Positions 10,687 through 20,914 of a stretch of 64,000 nucleotides of DNA are shown here, piece by piece. The stretch comes from Scortum barcoo. Its lineage: Eukaryota > Chordata > Actinopteri > Centrarchiformes > Terapontidae. How positions within the stretch are numbered: position 1 is the first letter of the stretch; every line of letters starts with the position of its first letter. Under the pieces are notes generated by a model. The model ran no database searches and was not told the origin of the DNA. It saw only the letters and a program-made list of their open reading frames with translations. Both the position numbers and the translations under genes were made by a program. The stretch is taken from assembly GCA_023238725.1 (NCBI GenBank), contig CM041546.1:17437492-17501491 (forward strand), in the 5' to 3' direction.

Positions 10687-11604
10687 ATGGCCTGCACAGT
10701 TGTAAAAGTGTGTGTGTGTATTTGTCAGTGTGTATGTGTTCCTGCCTGTGTGAGTCTCCAGAGGACGCAAACAGAGTGTGTGTGAGTGTGTGCGAGATGG
10801 TGGGGAAACAGAGGAAGGTGAGGGGAAGAACAGGGAGGAGAGCACAAGACAGAGAGCGGATGGTGTGGTTTCGGCGCCGGTGCAATGCAGCTGGAAGTTT
10901 GGAAGTGCTGAGCGCTCCTCCTCGGCATGGATATTTAATGACCTGAGACCCCGACCAGGCCCAAAGATTCTTCCTCTCCCCCTTCTCTCCACCCCACATC
11001 CTTCTGGTTCTCCACCCCCTACATTGCGATGAGGAGGGAAAGCTTCCCTTCTTTGCTCTGAGTCAACGTATGTGGCAAGAGCTTAGAAGCATCAAGGAGA
11101 ATATAGAGAAGAAAGCTGAACAGCTCAAGCATAAGTCAAAGATTTTTTTTTTTACCTGATTTTTGAATAATCAAAAGACTCTGTATGCACTTCCTCTCAT
11201 CATTTAACAACCACCTCATATCAGTTATTCATTATCGTTTGAACTGTAACATTGGTGTTTTACAGCAAAAGAGACAAGATCTTTCTTTTCATTTTTAGAT
11301 TAGAACATTTGAAGCTCTGTTTGACATTATTTTTAGTAATTAATATCTATCTTACAATCATCTCATCATTGTGCAAATACACTTTTACACAGCCTAATAA
11401 TTTGTATGGCTCTTTTAATGCTACAGCTGGGAGAAGTCCAAGATGCTATTGTCACCCCTGCAGTATATTTCAAGAAAAGATACGTGGGAGCATAATGTCA
11501 AAACAAAACGCTGAAACGGTTAGTCAAACCAACTTGTTTTCTGCCTGAAAAAGCAAATATTGAAACACGCTGAAGCAATATATAACACAACCTGTCCTCC
11601 CCTC

Positions 11605-11652
11605 CTCTCTCTCTCTCTCTCACTCACTCACTCTCACTCCACACACACACAC
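11605..11652. repeat. Compound (CT)n/(CACT)n/(CA)n microsatellite
   Basis: Eight or so CT units pass into CACT units and end in CA units. Confidence 0.88.
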
Positions 11653-12345
11653 CTGTATGTGACCACACAATGTTCAGTGCAACACTAAAGTCAACGTGAA
11701 ACTTTTCAAGGACATCAAAACAATCACACACAAAACAGAAAATATACTTCATCAGCTCATCACAGCTCTTTCTAACGTTCATACAGGCGTGAACAGTGTA
11801 AACAAGGTTACTCAGTGCGAGCCCAAAGAGAAGTGAAAAACACTGTACTGTTTAATTCAAACAAAAAAAGGGAATATATGCATTCAGTTGCGGGAAGGAA
11901 AATTATTCAACATTGAGGAGTAAGTGAACAGTGCAGGCTGATGTAGACCGTTTAATGAAAAGTGATATCAGTAGGTAAGTGTTATTTCCCACTGACATGC
12001 TGGATGGATACCAACCAGCATTTCTGGAGAAGAAGTTGTACATAATGTTGTAATATCACTGTCTTCACAATGGGCCTCATGGCAGTGAAAGGGAGGGGGA
12101 GTGTATATGTTTGTTTGCGTGTGTGTGTATGCGAGTGCATGCACTGGGCAGGTGTGTGTTGACAGAGGTGACTGTTTTCTCTCTCCATATTTTTACACAT
12201 AACCATATCACTCCCACATTAAAAAAAGACACATACATGTGCAACACACAAACACACACTCTGACACTCCTCCTCTCTCTTTATTTCATGTTTGGATCCT
12301 GAAATAACTCCGACTGTCCAAACACGCAGTTCTTAATAATCTCAT

Positions 12346-12362
12346 ATTGTGTGTGTGTGTGT
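12346..12362. repeat. Short (GT)n tract
   Basis: About eight perfect GT units, followed by looser GT-rich sequence to about 12420. Confidence 0.8.
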
Positions 12363-12464
12363 TGTATGTGCACGTGTGTGTCGACGGGCACGCATGTCTG
12401 TGAACACGTGTGTGTATGCATCATCATGCTGCTGAATAGGTATTGTTTTCCCTTGCGCTTCTGA

Positions 12465-12640
12465 TCGGGCAATTTGGCAGCAGGCTCAGGGAGGGGAAGC
12501 TAATGCGGATCTAATGAGTCGGCGGGCCGGCAGGATTGAGAAGTGTATTGGCGCGGTAATGTGAGGAGATGGGCCCATGTCACCTTGAGGGATTAGGGTT
12601 TTGAGCTGCAGTGGATGGGGGGACCCCAGCAAGGCCTCAT
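12465..12640. promoter_or_regulatory. Candidate conserved non-coding element
   Basis: CpG-keeping unique sequence carries GCTAATGCGG and ATCTAATGAG homeodomain-like words, a GTCGGCGGGCCGGC cluster near 12518-12531 and TTGGCGCGG near 12547-12556. Composition changes sharply from the GT-rich DNA on the left. No coding frame looks real. Confidence 0.35.
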
Positions 12641-12689
12641 CCTTCCACCTCATCCCTCCTCCCACCTTTCCTCTTCTCTCCTAAACAAT

Positions 12690-12900
12690 TCCCCTAGTGG
12701 ATGTATAGGCTCTCGCCTAAAGCCCGACACGCCCGCCCCGGGAGTAATTGATTTCCTCAGCACTCCCTGTTGTGGTGGCGGTGGTGGTGGCAACGGTGGC
12801 GGAGGCGCTCACTCTTTGTGTGTTGTCAGTGCACACGTACACGGTACTGATGCATGGGAGGATTAAACCATGATTGACTGATTACGTTGCTACTGAGTCA
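12690..12900. promoter_or_regulatory. Candidate conserved element with GGT-rich core
   Basis: The left part (12695-12765) is complex and CpG-containing, with CCCGCCCCGGG and AGTAATTGATT words. The centre (12772-12805) is a GGT/GGC-rich stretch. A frame reading Gly-Gly-Gly across it is a product of that repeat. The right part has TTGTCAGTGCACACG. I read it as non-coding, with moderate chance of a regulatory role. Confidence 0.3.
12772..12805. repeat. Imperfect (GGT)n/(GGC)n trinucleotide tract
   Basis: GTGGTGGCGGTGGTGGTGG with a CAAC interruption. It is short and G-rich on the plus strand. Confidence 0.75.
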
Positions 12901-13050
12901 GCGGCTGTTAGCTATGGTGGACAATAATTGTCTTTACTGGTGGTGGAGGGAAAATGGTCGTAAGGGAGGGGGCTTACATGCCTATATGCTATAAGCTATA
13001 TGTTCTATATGTGGTCATGAATGTAGACTATCACTTGTGAGTGAAACAGA

Positions 13051-13422
13051 GGCTGGTTGACCAAAAATTTCACCAAAAACTTTTCATCAAAAAAAAGTTT
13101 TCTCAGTAATGTAGACAATTTTGGTCTCATTTGTTCACCTATACGTTTCTGAGGTTACTGCCTCCACCTTAAAACAATGGAAGTGAATGGGGTTTCTTCT
13201 GTGGCGCTCACATGACTGAAAGATTCCATAAAAAACAGCAGAATCTCTTTCCAGAAACACTAACCCAATTACTCTGGACATTCTGCAAAACACACTGTCA
13301 AGGTTCACATGGACTATTTATACAGTACAATACATTTCCAGTCACATCTGTCTAAAGCTAGGCACCACTACAGGTAAGTGAGAAAACAGATTATTTTTGT
13401 GAAATGGGTGAACCAACCCTTT
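13051..13422. mobile_element. Probable MITE with imperfect terminal inverted repeats
   Basis: The left end reads GGCTGGTTGACC...TTTCACC. The right end, read on the minus strand, is AGGGTTGGTTCACCCATTT, so the ends are inverted repeats with a few changes over about 22 bp. Inside is ACAATGGAAGTGAATGGG, a word I know from teleost interspersed repeats. There is no transposase frame, as expected for a non-autonomous element of about 370 bp. I could not find a clear target-site duplication. A perfect splice-donor word CAGGTAAGT lies inside at 13371-13379. Confidence 0.58.
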
Positions 13423-14269
13423 AAATGTATGTAAGACTGTGCAATGAGGCATGCATTTATGTTTAAATGTGAGGGTATGTACACAGAGTGTACGTTTCAT
13501 AGATGACTGATGTGTGTTTGATCATAGCTCTTCCCCTTGGTCTGCACCTCTGAAGGCCTCCTGGTTGTGTGTGTTGTGTGTGGGGTGGGAGTGATTGGAG
13601 AGGGTGTGTGTGTGGTCAGGCTGTGCTAGTGGGGTGATCATGTCTCAGCATTGATATTCAAATATGCCCTGAAAATACAAACCCTTATGTCAGGGATCAA
13701 GGACTCGCCTGGTTTCAACACAATCACTTCACTGTGTATGCTTCTCTCATAAATAAAGGAGCAGCGCTCCACTTCATACCACTGTGTTTTAATTATTAAG
13801 ATAGAACCACAGAGGTTATCTCACTGCTCACTGCCAGCAACTAGAGAGACAAAAAAATTTGAATTTTTGCCAGCACAGTGCTTAGAGAGCAACACTTTAA
13901 GGTGGCACAATTGAAGGACAATAGAATTCAAGTATTGAACTCTGAATGTCAAAAGAGGGAAAAAAGACAAAACCTCACTACCAACAAAAATGAAGGCGAA
14001 GGATGGCACAGCCACATGAAACAAAAGCCTAGAAAACTAAAAAGGTACTAATATTTAGCTTTGGTTACAATTCTGACTGATGAATGACATGGTGCGGCAT
14101 ATGTGCTAAATATATATATTTTTTACTCCTACGTGTTGCCATGTTGGAACAATCCACCAGTGAAACGATGAACCACAGGTGATTACACAGATTCAGCTTG
14201 ATGTGCACGGCTACATGAAGTGAATTATCATTATGGCGAACACCCACATGCATGCTGTAAATCCGGTCA
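13423..14269. other. Gene-free sequence
   Basis: There is no gene. The stretch 13560-13625 is GTGTG-rich and the stretch 13820-14080 is A-rich with short meaningless frames. A TATATATATTTTTT word at 14110-14123 is simple AT sequence, not a promoter I can support. Confidence 0.55.
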
Positions 14270-14470
14270 GCATTATAAAAAACGAATGTTAGCCGAGGCG
14301 CATTTCCTCTCTCATTAATTTAACCGGAGGACCATTATTTGTTTTCCCAGTGTTCATTAGTCAGGTGAGGCTGACATGGCAGGCCACCACAGTTGCAAGG
14401 CGAGGACATTTCCTCCGTTTGTAACCAGGCAGACAAGAGGTGTGTCTTTGTGTTTAGAAGTGCATTACAT
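14270..14470. promoter_or_regulatory. Candidate conserved non-coding element
   Basis: High-complexity unique sequence carries CGAATGTTAGCCGAGGCGC, CATTAATTTAACCGGAGG and TTGTTTTCCCAGTGTTCATT words. CpGs are retained at four or more sites in the first 70 bp. No frame is coding. The mixed AT-rich homeodomain-like cores and retained CpGs resemble developmental enhancers of vertebrate gene deserts. Confidence 0.38.
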
Positions 14471-14559
14471 ATAGGGGAGGTAGTCGGGAGGAATGGTAAA
14501 GGGTTGGAGGAGAAGGGGTTTGGGGGGAGCAGAGAAGGAAAAGGGTGAGGTGGTTATGT

Positions 14560-15080
14560 GGTCGTTTCACTCGCATCGATTGCCTGTTTTTAATCGGGCA
14601 TAACAAATATAACTTCTCCTTGAATCAAATTCCCCGGGTAAACTGTTATAAAACTAACCTTGTTATATTTATTGACAGGACATTTCAATAAATATTAGTG
14701 CCATGTGGAAGAGGGGGGAAGGTTCCAATCCATTGATTTCTGTAAAAAAAAAAATAAAATACCATAGTAGTCTTCTAACAAAGCACACCTCTGCTGCTCC
14801 TCTCCCTCCCTCCGTCTTCTTTTCCATCCCCCGACCCACTCTCCTTAGCATATTAGGTGGAGAATAATGTGAAAAAATGCTTAGCACACGGGAACAAGGC
14901 CGGTGAGTGCAGACGTGGGAGTGGGTCCCCCGAGGGTGCGGTGGAGCCCCTATCCCATAAATCCCGGCTCTGGTGCAAACAATCAATTTTCAATTTTAAT
15001 TATTTACCATGGCCTGCCGGACAGAGGCATTTATTTTCCCGCTCTGTCCGGATTAAAAATTAAAAATTAGGAGATTAATA
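14560..15080. promoter_or_regulatory. Candidate conserved non-coding element enclosing a compound inverted repeat
   Basis: The region begins with GTTTTTAATCGGGCATAAC at 14586-14604 and keeps CpGs at 14888-14945. It includes an 11-residue A run (14744-14754) that makes a poor frame. Its right end is the inverted repeat listed at 14985-15068. No frame in it is protein-like. I group it as one element because complexity stays high throughout, though it may be two neighbours. Confidence 0.36.
14985..15068. repeat. Compound inverted repeat (two nested arm pairs)
   Basis: The inner arms CCGGACAGAG (15017-15026) and CTCTGTCCGG (15042-15051) are perfect complements around a 15-base loop. The outer arms, 14985-15001 and 15052-15068, are 17-bp AT-rich and pair with two or three mismatches. 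The outer right arm follows the inner right arm directly, while 15 bases separate the left arms, so the folded form is a long hairpin with a one-sided bulge. It could form a cruciform or, if transcribed, an RNA hairpin. Confidence 0.8.
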
Positions 15081-15139
15081 TTTGGTAGAGTGGGCAAAAA
15101 AAGAAAAAGACCCACTCAAAAAAATCTTTATTATCTTTC

Positions 15140-15320
15140 TCCCCTTTCCTTCATGTGACAGCCGAAGGTTAGTGATAGCCCAACAAGTCAATCAATAACT
15201 TCATAAATTTTCACAGACCTCCTTCGCCTGGCCCCTGCCACCCTTACCCCCATTGCTATTTTAGCCTGGCTCCATCTGTCGGGGGCCAGCAACATTAAGC
15301 CTGTGTGAGGGAAGAAACTG
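15140..15320. promoter_or_regulatory. Candidate conserved non-coding element
   Basis: Unique sequence holds AGTCAATCAATAACTTCATAA, a TTTTAGCCTGGCTCC word and CTGTCGGGGGCC. It sits within a run of similar islands between 14.2 and 15.8 kb. There is no coding frame. Confidence 0.32.
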
Positions 15321-17170
15321 GCAAAATGTGCTGCTCAGCACTTTCTGTCCAGCTCTCCAGGTTTTGGCCTCTACTCTCACTGGCTTTCCAATATTTCATC
15401 TGTAAATTTAATTACAGAACCCGGAGCAATACAGCCAAGGTATCCCCTGTCAAGCTCTCATTCACACAGAACTAGTATTACAAGTGGCAACCTGCAATAA
15501 ACAGCAATGTGAAAACACTCTGCAGGCAAACACAGGAGGCCCGCGACACATTCTTCACACAAACCAAATAAAATTGGTGAAGGTTTACAACAGAAGATGT
15601 CACTTTGAATAACATATGATCACACTGTCTATAAAAAACATGTTTCAGCGCTTAAAGATTTTCCAGCACTGTTCCTTCTGGATGGCGTTACATCGCAAAA
15701 TCACCATTAAACAAAGCCTGCCATCTTAAAATAAAAGACCTACCCATCATCAATTAACAAACAGCAATTAAGGGTCCATAGCTCACGTCTCTGGCCCTGT
15801 TGTACAGAAGTGAAAACAGCACAGCAACACTTTATTGTCACACTTTTCACCATGATGTATCCAGTGGTCTATAGGAGGAACTCTAATGTGTCCATAAATT
15901 TCACCGACTGAGCATACCAGCTTCTCTGGAGTGAAGGCTTTAATGTCGATCAATGAGGCGCAGCTGATGATCTCATACATGTGCTTGGAATTTGAACGTT
16001 TTGTGTTCATGTTTACCTGGTATGACTTTGTTAGCTGTCAGCCTCTGGAACCACCTGTATTTCTTGGTAGGATTTAACCGTACTACAGTATTCTGTAGTG
16101 CAATACAAAGAGACATACTGTGTCTCCATATGTTTGAGTGGGAAGACATTTAGAGTTGCGGCAGCGGGTAACATAATGTAAGGTCAAACTATCTTTGGCA
16201 AGTGTTGTCTAAACTTCAAGCAATAAAAAACAATAAGCAAAGGTTAAAACATGCTCAGCAAGTCTTGTTATCAATTTTTTAAATCAATTATTCTTTCTGC
16301 TATGTCCCCTTTTAAGCACTGTAAGCACTGTGGGCTTTCCGCGTTGCATTAATTAAAAAATATTCAGATGTATTTGAATAGGAACAAGATTTCATTTACA
16401 AAACAATGTTTTGTTAAGGCCTAGGAAAAGATGTGTAGATGAAGTCACATGATAACTATTCATCTTATAATAGCAAGTAAAAGCTGCATGAATTTTTAGA
16501 AGGCAAACAGGACACACTGGGAGACAGGCTTATCATCCTCTCTGTCCAGAATAATGCTTCAGGTACAGAAACAATAAATCTTTATGAATCCAAAACTGAA
16601 TATCAAACTTGGCTCATCCATATCCAGGTAATCGGGCTACAACTGGGGGCATTTGATAGTCATCACGCTGTCACACTGAGTCCGTTTCCCAGATATATAA
16701 TCTTTCAAAAACTGTCACCTTGTCAGAGGAATGGGCGCGCAAAAGAGGGAAAATGCCAAAAGACACATGTAACCACAAATATCACTTTTGTGCTGTTGTT
16801 GTAAGCAAGTAACTGGTCTTCAAAATGAGACTTGTGTGGATGATTATTTACACTCAGTATGACTTTTTTTCTTAATTCCTGAAAACTGCCAATTTTGCAG
16901 ATATGTGGTTTCCATACGACACAAGAGAGTCAGAGAGGTGGCAAAACCGAGTGAGGAGGAGATATTACAATTCATACAGGAGGAAAGAAACGGCCAGCCT
17001 CTGGCTGTGTGAGTTTCTGCTGCAGACAGGTAGACGTAGAGAGCAACAAAGATACACATAACTGTCAAGGCGTAGAAACAGACAAAGCGAGCGATGGAGG
17101 CGGCAGGGGAAAGGGAGATCTGAGCGGGAAAGAGAGCAAGAGACAGAGGGAGACAGAGGGTGTTTTAGTT
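15321..17170. other. Gene-free sequence with one short odd frame
   Basis: No gene is supported. The part 15630-15780 is complex (CATCATCAATTAACAAACAG) and could be another conserved element. A minus-strand frame of about 75 codons at 15783-16010 has a mixed residue composition without repeats, but I recognise no family in it. From 16070 to 16900 the sequence is AT-rich and plain. From 17090 to 17160 the plus strand is purine-rich. Confidence 0.5.
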
Positions 17171-17342
17171 CAGAGTTAATGTTCCGAATGTTATTATTTA
17201 TCTGGTGGCTGCTAAACAAATAAGGAGACTCCCAGTTCTGTGATTGTCTCAGTGGGGTGCTGTCAGATTTAGGCGCATATCACCCCTCAGCGTGCAACAA
17301 ACTCAACAACTCAACACCACAGCTGTGCTCCCTCCGCTCGCT

Positions 17343-17365
17343 CAACATGTTCGCCAAACATGTTC
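17343..17365. promoter_or_regulatory. p53/p63/p73-type response element
   Basis: Two decamers, CAACATGTTC (17343-17352) and AAACATGTTC (17356-17365), are separated by three bases. The known p53-family consensus is two RRRCWWGYYY decamers 0-13 bp apart. The second decamer matches it fully and the first misses only its first base. The CATG cores are favoured by this family. Binding in vivo is untested. Confidence 0.5.
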
Positions 17366-17371
17366 CAAATG

Positions 17372-17388
17372 TTTTTTTTTTTTTTTTT
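17372..17388. repeat. Poly-T run of 17
   Basis: An uninterrupted T run just right of the p53-type element. Confidence 0.9.
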
Positions 17389-17520
17389 CCCGGGTTTGTC
17401 TCTATTTTAACATTCCTCAATGTCCTTCACAATGTTCCTCATGTATTCCTTTAACATTTTTTTCTTGTATGTTCCCAAAGAGGCGAACACTAAAATGGCA
17501 GCTGATGGATGACTAAGTCC

Positions 17521-17885
17521 CCTCAATATCAATCACCACTTAAATCTGCATTTTTAAATGTAACATTTTACAGTTATGTATGCAAGGAACAGAGGGGCAA
17601 TTAGCATAGAGAGAATTGAAGTCTTTAACACTGACTAAAGGGCAGGCTTTCCACAGACATAATCTGGATTTAACAGAACTTCATCCATGGTGTTAAGCAC
17701 TCGGGCCGTACAAACAAGACCCCATGGCTTTGTGCCAAGGAGGATTCAACTGGCAACGCAAAACTGTGAAAGTCATGCACCTACAGCTCCGGCACCTGCT
17801 ACCTCTGCGTCAATACTTCCTCGTGCAGCTCTCGTAGTAGCTCATCATGGCCCGATCCAGCACATTAAAGTGGACCCCCTATTGC
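17521..17885. other. Gene-free sequence
   Basis: I see no gene, RNA or repeat here. The short plus-strand frame at 17687-17890 has no recognisable domain. Confidence 0.5.
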
Positions 17886-18110
17886 ACTGAGACCTCTGAC
17901 CTTTAGCTAGGACTGGGCCCCCCGACACCTGTGTGGCCAGAGGAAGCGGAGGTGAAAGCGGAGGTGGAGAAGGCCTGACCTCTGTTTCTGCCTCTCTCTG
18001 AAGTGTCCAGCCGCAGCTGAGGTCAAGGGTTTGACCTCTGGGCCAGTGGGGTTACTGAGAGCTGTTGACCCCTGCGACAGGCCACTTGACCCCTGCTTAC
18101 CCTTGGGCAG
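17886..18110. promoter_or_regulatory. Cluster of nuclear-receptor half-sites
   Basis: The TGACCT/AGGTCA half-site is repeated through this block. On the minus strand 17890-17902 reads AGGTCAGAGGTCT, a direct repeat with one-base spacing and one mismatch, as bound by RXR, COUP-TF and HNF4 types. A single TGACCT is at 17976-17981. At 18020-18037 AGGTCA and TGACCT form an inverted repeat spaced by six bases. Two TTGACCCCTG words follow at 18065-18095. The surrounding DNA is GC-richer than average and has no protein-like frame. Confidence 0.42.
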
Positions 18111-18889
18111 AGGAAACTTTCCTTGGTCCGGGATCCCGTGGCTATAGCCCACCCTTCCAACAAGAAATGGTCAGGGCCGAACAAACGAGGTCAGGGCAGC
18201 AGTACTGGGAGATTTATGTCCCTCTGAAGCTCCAACAGCCTTCTGGCTGGGAGACGGAGCTCAAAGCTATGACCTGTACGTTGCTGTTGAATGATGAATT
18301 TGTACAACCTTGCTATGTTGTTTTTTGCAGTTTGCTACAGTATTGTCATTGTTGGGAAGAAGAGGCTAAACTGTAAAGTGGGAAGGAAACGATCTTGTCA
18401 GCCGCTGCACTATATGCTGAACATTGAGTTATCACTTTTTCACAGTAAACTGAATCTTGTCTTGTGGCGTTCCAAAGAGTTACCTGCACTTGTCTTGACA
18501 TGACACTACCTACAGGATAAACAAGCCATGAGAGCGAGCGCTCAGTTCATGGTGTTAAAAATGTAGAGGTTTATGGTATTAGAGCTGGAGGGCATCTGAT
18601 GTAACTGTTGCGAAACAGCACGAGAGATATGGACAGCAGTAAAAAATAAGAACTGGGTGAAAAACACGCACGTCTTGGAACATCCTTTCTGTTTTTTTTT
18701 TTAGGTCACCGGGAAGGAATAATAGCAGGGAAAAGATAATGACCTCACGCTGCTGATCACACCGACTCTCCACAAGCACTAAAGTAACAATAAGTCGCCC
18801 TGCAACACTAAACTTACTAATTCTCCCTCATTCTTCCTTGAGCCCCATAACAAATAAATAAATAAGTGCAGAACACACATATCAATCTA
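18111..18889. other. Gene-free sequence
   Basis: There is no gene. The sequence is of ordinary composition with a T run at 18692-18702. The plus-strand frames at 18065-18503 have no recognisable features. Confidence 0.5.
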
Positions 18890-19150
18890 TCTCCCTTTCC
18901 CTGCGCACAGCCCTCTTTTAAAGCGGTGCTGTGGGCTTTTACCCAAATGGCGTCAGGGCCACCGGTATCATTTATAACGGGACGGCAGCACTAATGCAGC
19001 GCGTGGTTCAGCCAGGATGTTTTATTCATGCTGTTTTATTATTAGGGGCCCACTTAAAAAGGTGAGGCGCTCTCCTCTCCTCTGGCCGCCTCTTGCCGGG
19101 GCTGACTGAGGCGCGAGCTTTATCTATCACCCTGACAAGAGCGTCTTCCC
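18890..19150. promoter_or_regulatory. Candidate conserved non-coding element
   Basis: One of the clearest islands. It has retained CpGs in AAAGCGGTGC, ATGGCGTCAGGGCCACCGG, ATAACGGGACGGC and GCAGCGCGTGG between 18920 and 19006, followed by an AT-rich TTTATTCATGCTGTTTTATT stretch. No frame is protein-like. The arrangement of a CpG-keeping half and an AT-rich homeodomain-like half is common in developmental enhancers. Confidence 0.4.
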
Positions 19151-19429
19151 TGGGAAGTCTTTCAGAAAACTTCAAACACCCTCACTATTGATTTCTCCCC
19201 CTCTCCACCTGGGCACCGGCATACATCTTCCCCCCACCGCGCTGAGAGACAGAGAGGGTGGAGGGAGGTGGTAGTGGAAGTAGAAAGAGAAGTAAGGAAG
19301 AAAAAAAAAAAAGGACGGAAAGTAAAAGAGACTCAGATAGATAAAAGTAAAAGAGAAGCCCGGCCACTGAATAACAATATGGGTGACCTCACTTTGCTTC
19401 ATTGCTCCAATTCTTGTTAGCTTCAGATA
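19151..19429. other. Purine-rich spacer
   Basis: GA-rich sequence with a 12-residue A run at 19301-19312 and no gene. Minus-strand frames across it are Phe/Leu/Ser-rich shadows. Confidence 0.6.
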
Positions 19430-19735
19430 AGCGTAGCTGGAAAGCAGGGGAGCGCAGTGATTACAGCATCCACAGTATGCTAATTACGCATTCAAACAAC
19501 ACTTTGTGACACGTGATTGATTCAAACAGAAAGATCATATGCGCACTGTACATCTCATGCCAAGCGATTGTTGGAGAAGCCTTTGTAGACAATCAAAGCT
19601 TCTCGGCCATGACTGTCACGCCTTTGAGAGGAGAGCAGTCCTTGGATTCCGGAGACAATAAAGTCATTTTCTACTACAAGGTGAAACATGAAGAGGTTGC
19701 AATTAAATCTTGAATTAATAACGCCACCTCAACAA
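19430..19735. promoter_or_regulatory. Candidate enhancer with SOX- and TCF-type sites
   Basis: Within 32 bp lie a SOX-like ATTGTT (19567-19572), a TCF/LEF-type CTTTGTA (19581-19587), an opposed ACAAT (19589-19593) and an inverse TCF/LEF-type ATCAAAG (19592-19598). A GCTAATTACGC homeodomain-like word is near 19479-19489 and CACGTGATTGATT near 19511-19523. The known TCF/LEF core is CTTTGWW. The block keeps CpGs and has no credible coding frame. A Wnt/SOX-responsive enhancer is a reasonable but untested reading. Confidence 0.4.
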
Positions 19736-19750
19736 CTGCTCTGCGGTACC

Positions 19751-19765
19751 TTTTTTTTTTTTTTT
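19751..19765. repeat. Poly-T run of 15
   Basis: An uninterrupted T run on the plus strand. Confidence 0.88.
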
Positions 19766-20914
19766 CACGCCACCTCTTTAAACTAACTGTATTGTGTCTT
19801 TAAACTAGTGTCTTTACTAACTGTATTGTGCTATCTTATGTGCCAGGAAGAGAGGCAGGGAGGAGAGAGGGAATTAGAGCAGATCCTGTGCAACTGTACA
19901 GTAAGAAAGACAAGTGTCATGTCATCGGCACAAGACTCTCGTCTCAGCTGTATCTTTTTGTTCCAAATTGAAGAGGCTGTAAAAAAAAAAAAAGAAAGAA
20001 AGAAAAGAATGAGGACCTGTACTGTTTCCTTTCTCCTCAACGACTCTCCTTGATAGTAAACAGATGCCACTACAACTGATTTTGAGGTCGTCTGATGGGA
20101 GGATTTATTACCTTGCCCATTTGTTGGCAGAGGAGGAGGCTGACTGATACGGAAGGAGATGTGATTTAATGACTTGTGAATGATTTGTCCTCAGACGGTT
20201 AATGAGGAACAGCGGGCCTATGAACTATTTGAAAGTGCAGCAATATTTAAAGATTGTTTTAGAGCCTACACTCATTCAGAGGGGTACACATAAATCAAAT
20301 GACAGACTCGAGCTGATAAGCTGTAATTAACACGATAAAACAGTACACCAAACAATAAACAGTGAGGAAAGATATGAAAGCTTAGGATTGATTAAATCCC
20401 TGGCATATCATTGGGTATCCTTTCTGATGGACACGTTTGTGAGAAGTTTTAGCTCTATAAACATCTTTAATTGTAGCGTTTAGTCTGTAACTATGCCATT
20501 AATCCATTTATTTACTTGGGTGGTAAAGAGCTCGCAGTGTATGTTCGGGAGATCTTTTTTCAGGGGTGTGAATATTCTGCGTGGTTGTAAAGACCCCCTG
20601 GCACTCTAACACACTCTGAAATCAATAGCACAAGGCCCCATAGGAGAACCAGGGAGGAAGCCATTGATTGACACGTTACTCTCATGTCAAACAGTAGAAC
20701 ATGGCGTGGCAGCAACCACCTGCCGTCTGCTCCACCTGCCACTCTCACCTCTGTGCCAGACTCTGCTGGATAAATGCTGCATTCCTAAAAAAAGAAGGGT
20801 GTGCTTGCCATGTGTTTTTTAAGTTGAAAGTTAAGTTAAAAAAAAAGACTGTGTGATGTATTGTTGTATTTTTTTGTGTGTTTGTGTTTTTACAACTGTC
20901 AAATTTAATTGTTC
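19766..20914. other. Gene-free sequence
   Basis: No gene is seen. An A/AAAG tract lies at 19981-20008. The part 20080-20340, with GACTGATACGG, ATTAACACGATAAAACAG and TTAATGAGG words, has moderate complexity and could be a weak conserved element. Confidence 0.5.
19981..20008. repeat. Poly-A passing into (AAAG)n
   Basis: Thirteen A residues are followed by three to four GAAA units. Confidence 0.88.

Larger units (their letters stand above)
10471..12464. other. Gene-free sequence with GT, poly-T and CT repeats
   Basis: No gene is supported. The 152- and 145-codon frames at about 10488-10992 on both strands owe their length to GT and poly-T repeats. A GT tract (10488-10522), a run of 20 T (10667-10686), a CT/CACT/CA tract (11605-11652) and a GT tract (12346-12362) are present. 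The stretch 11150-11580 is AT-rich and featureless. The part at 10860-10935, with a CGGCGCCGG word and GAGCGCTC, is CpG-rich but short. Confidence 0.55.
17171..17520. promoter_or_regulatory. Candidate regulatory block with a p53-family element
   Basis: The block contains the 23-bp response-element-like site at 17343-17365 (listed separately), a run of 17 T at 17372-17388 and several TTCC/ATTCCT words to 17450. The left part (17250-17340) has CpGs in GGCGCATATC and CCGCTCGCTC. It sits in the enhancer-rich 14-23 kb interval. There is no protein frame. Confidence 0.33.
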
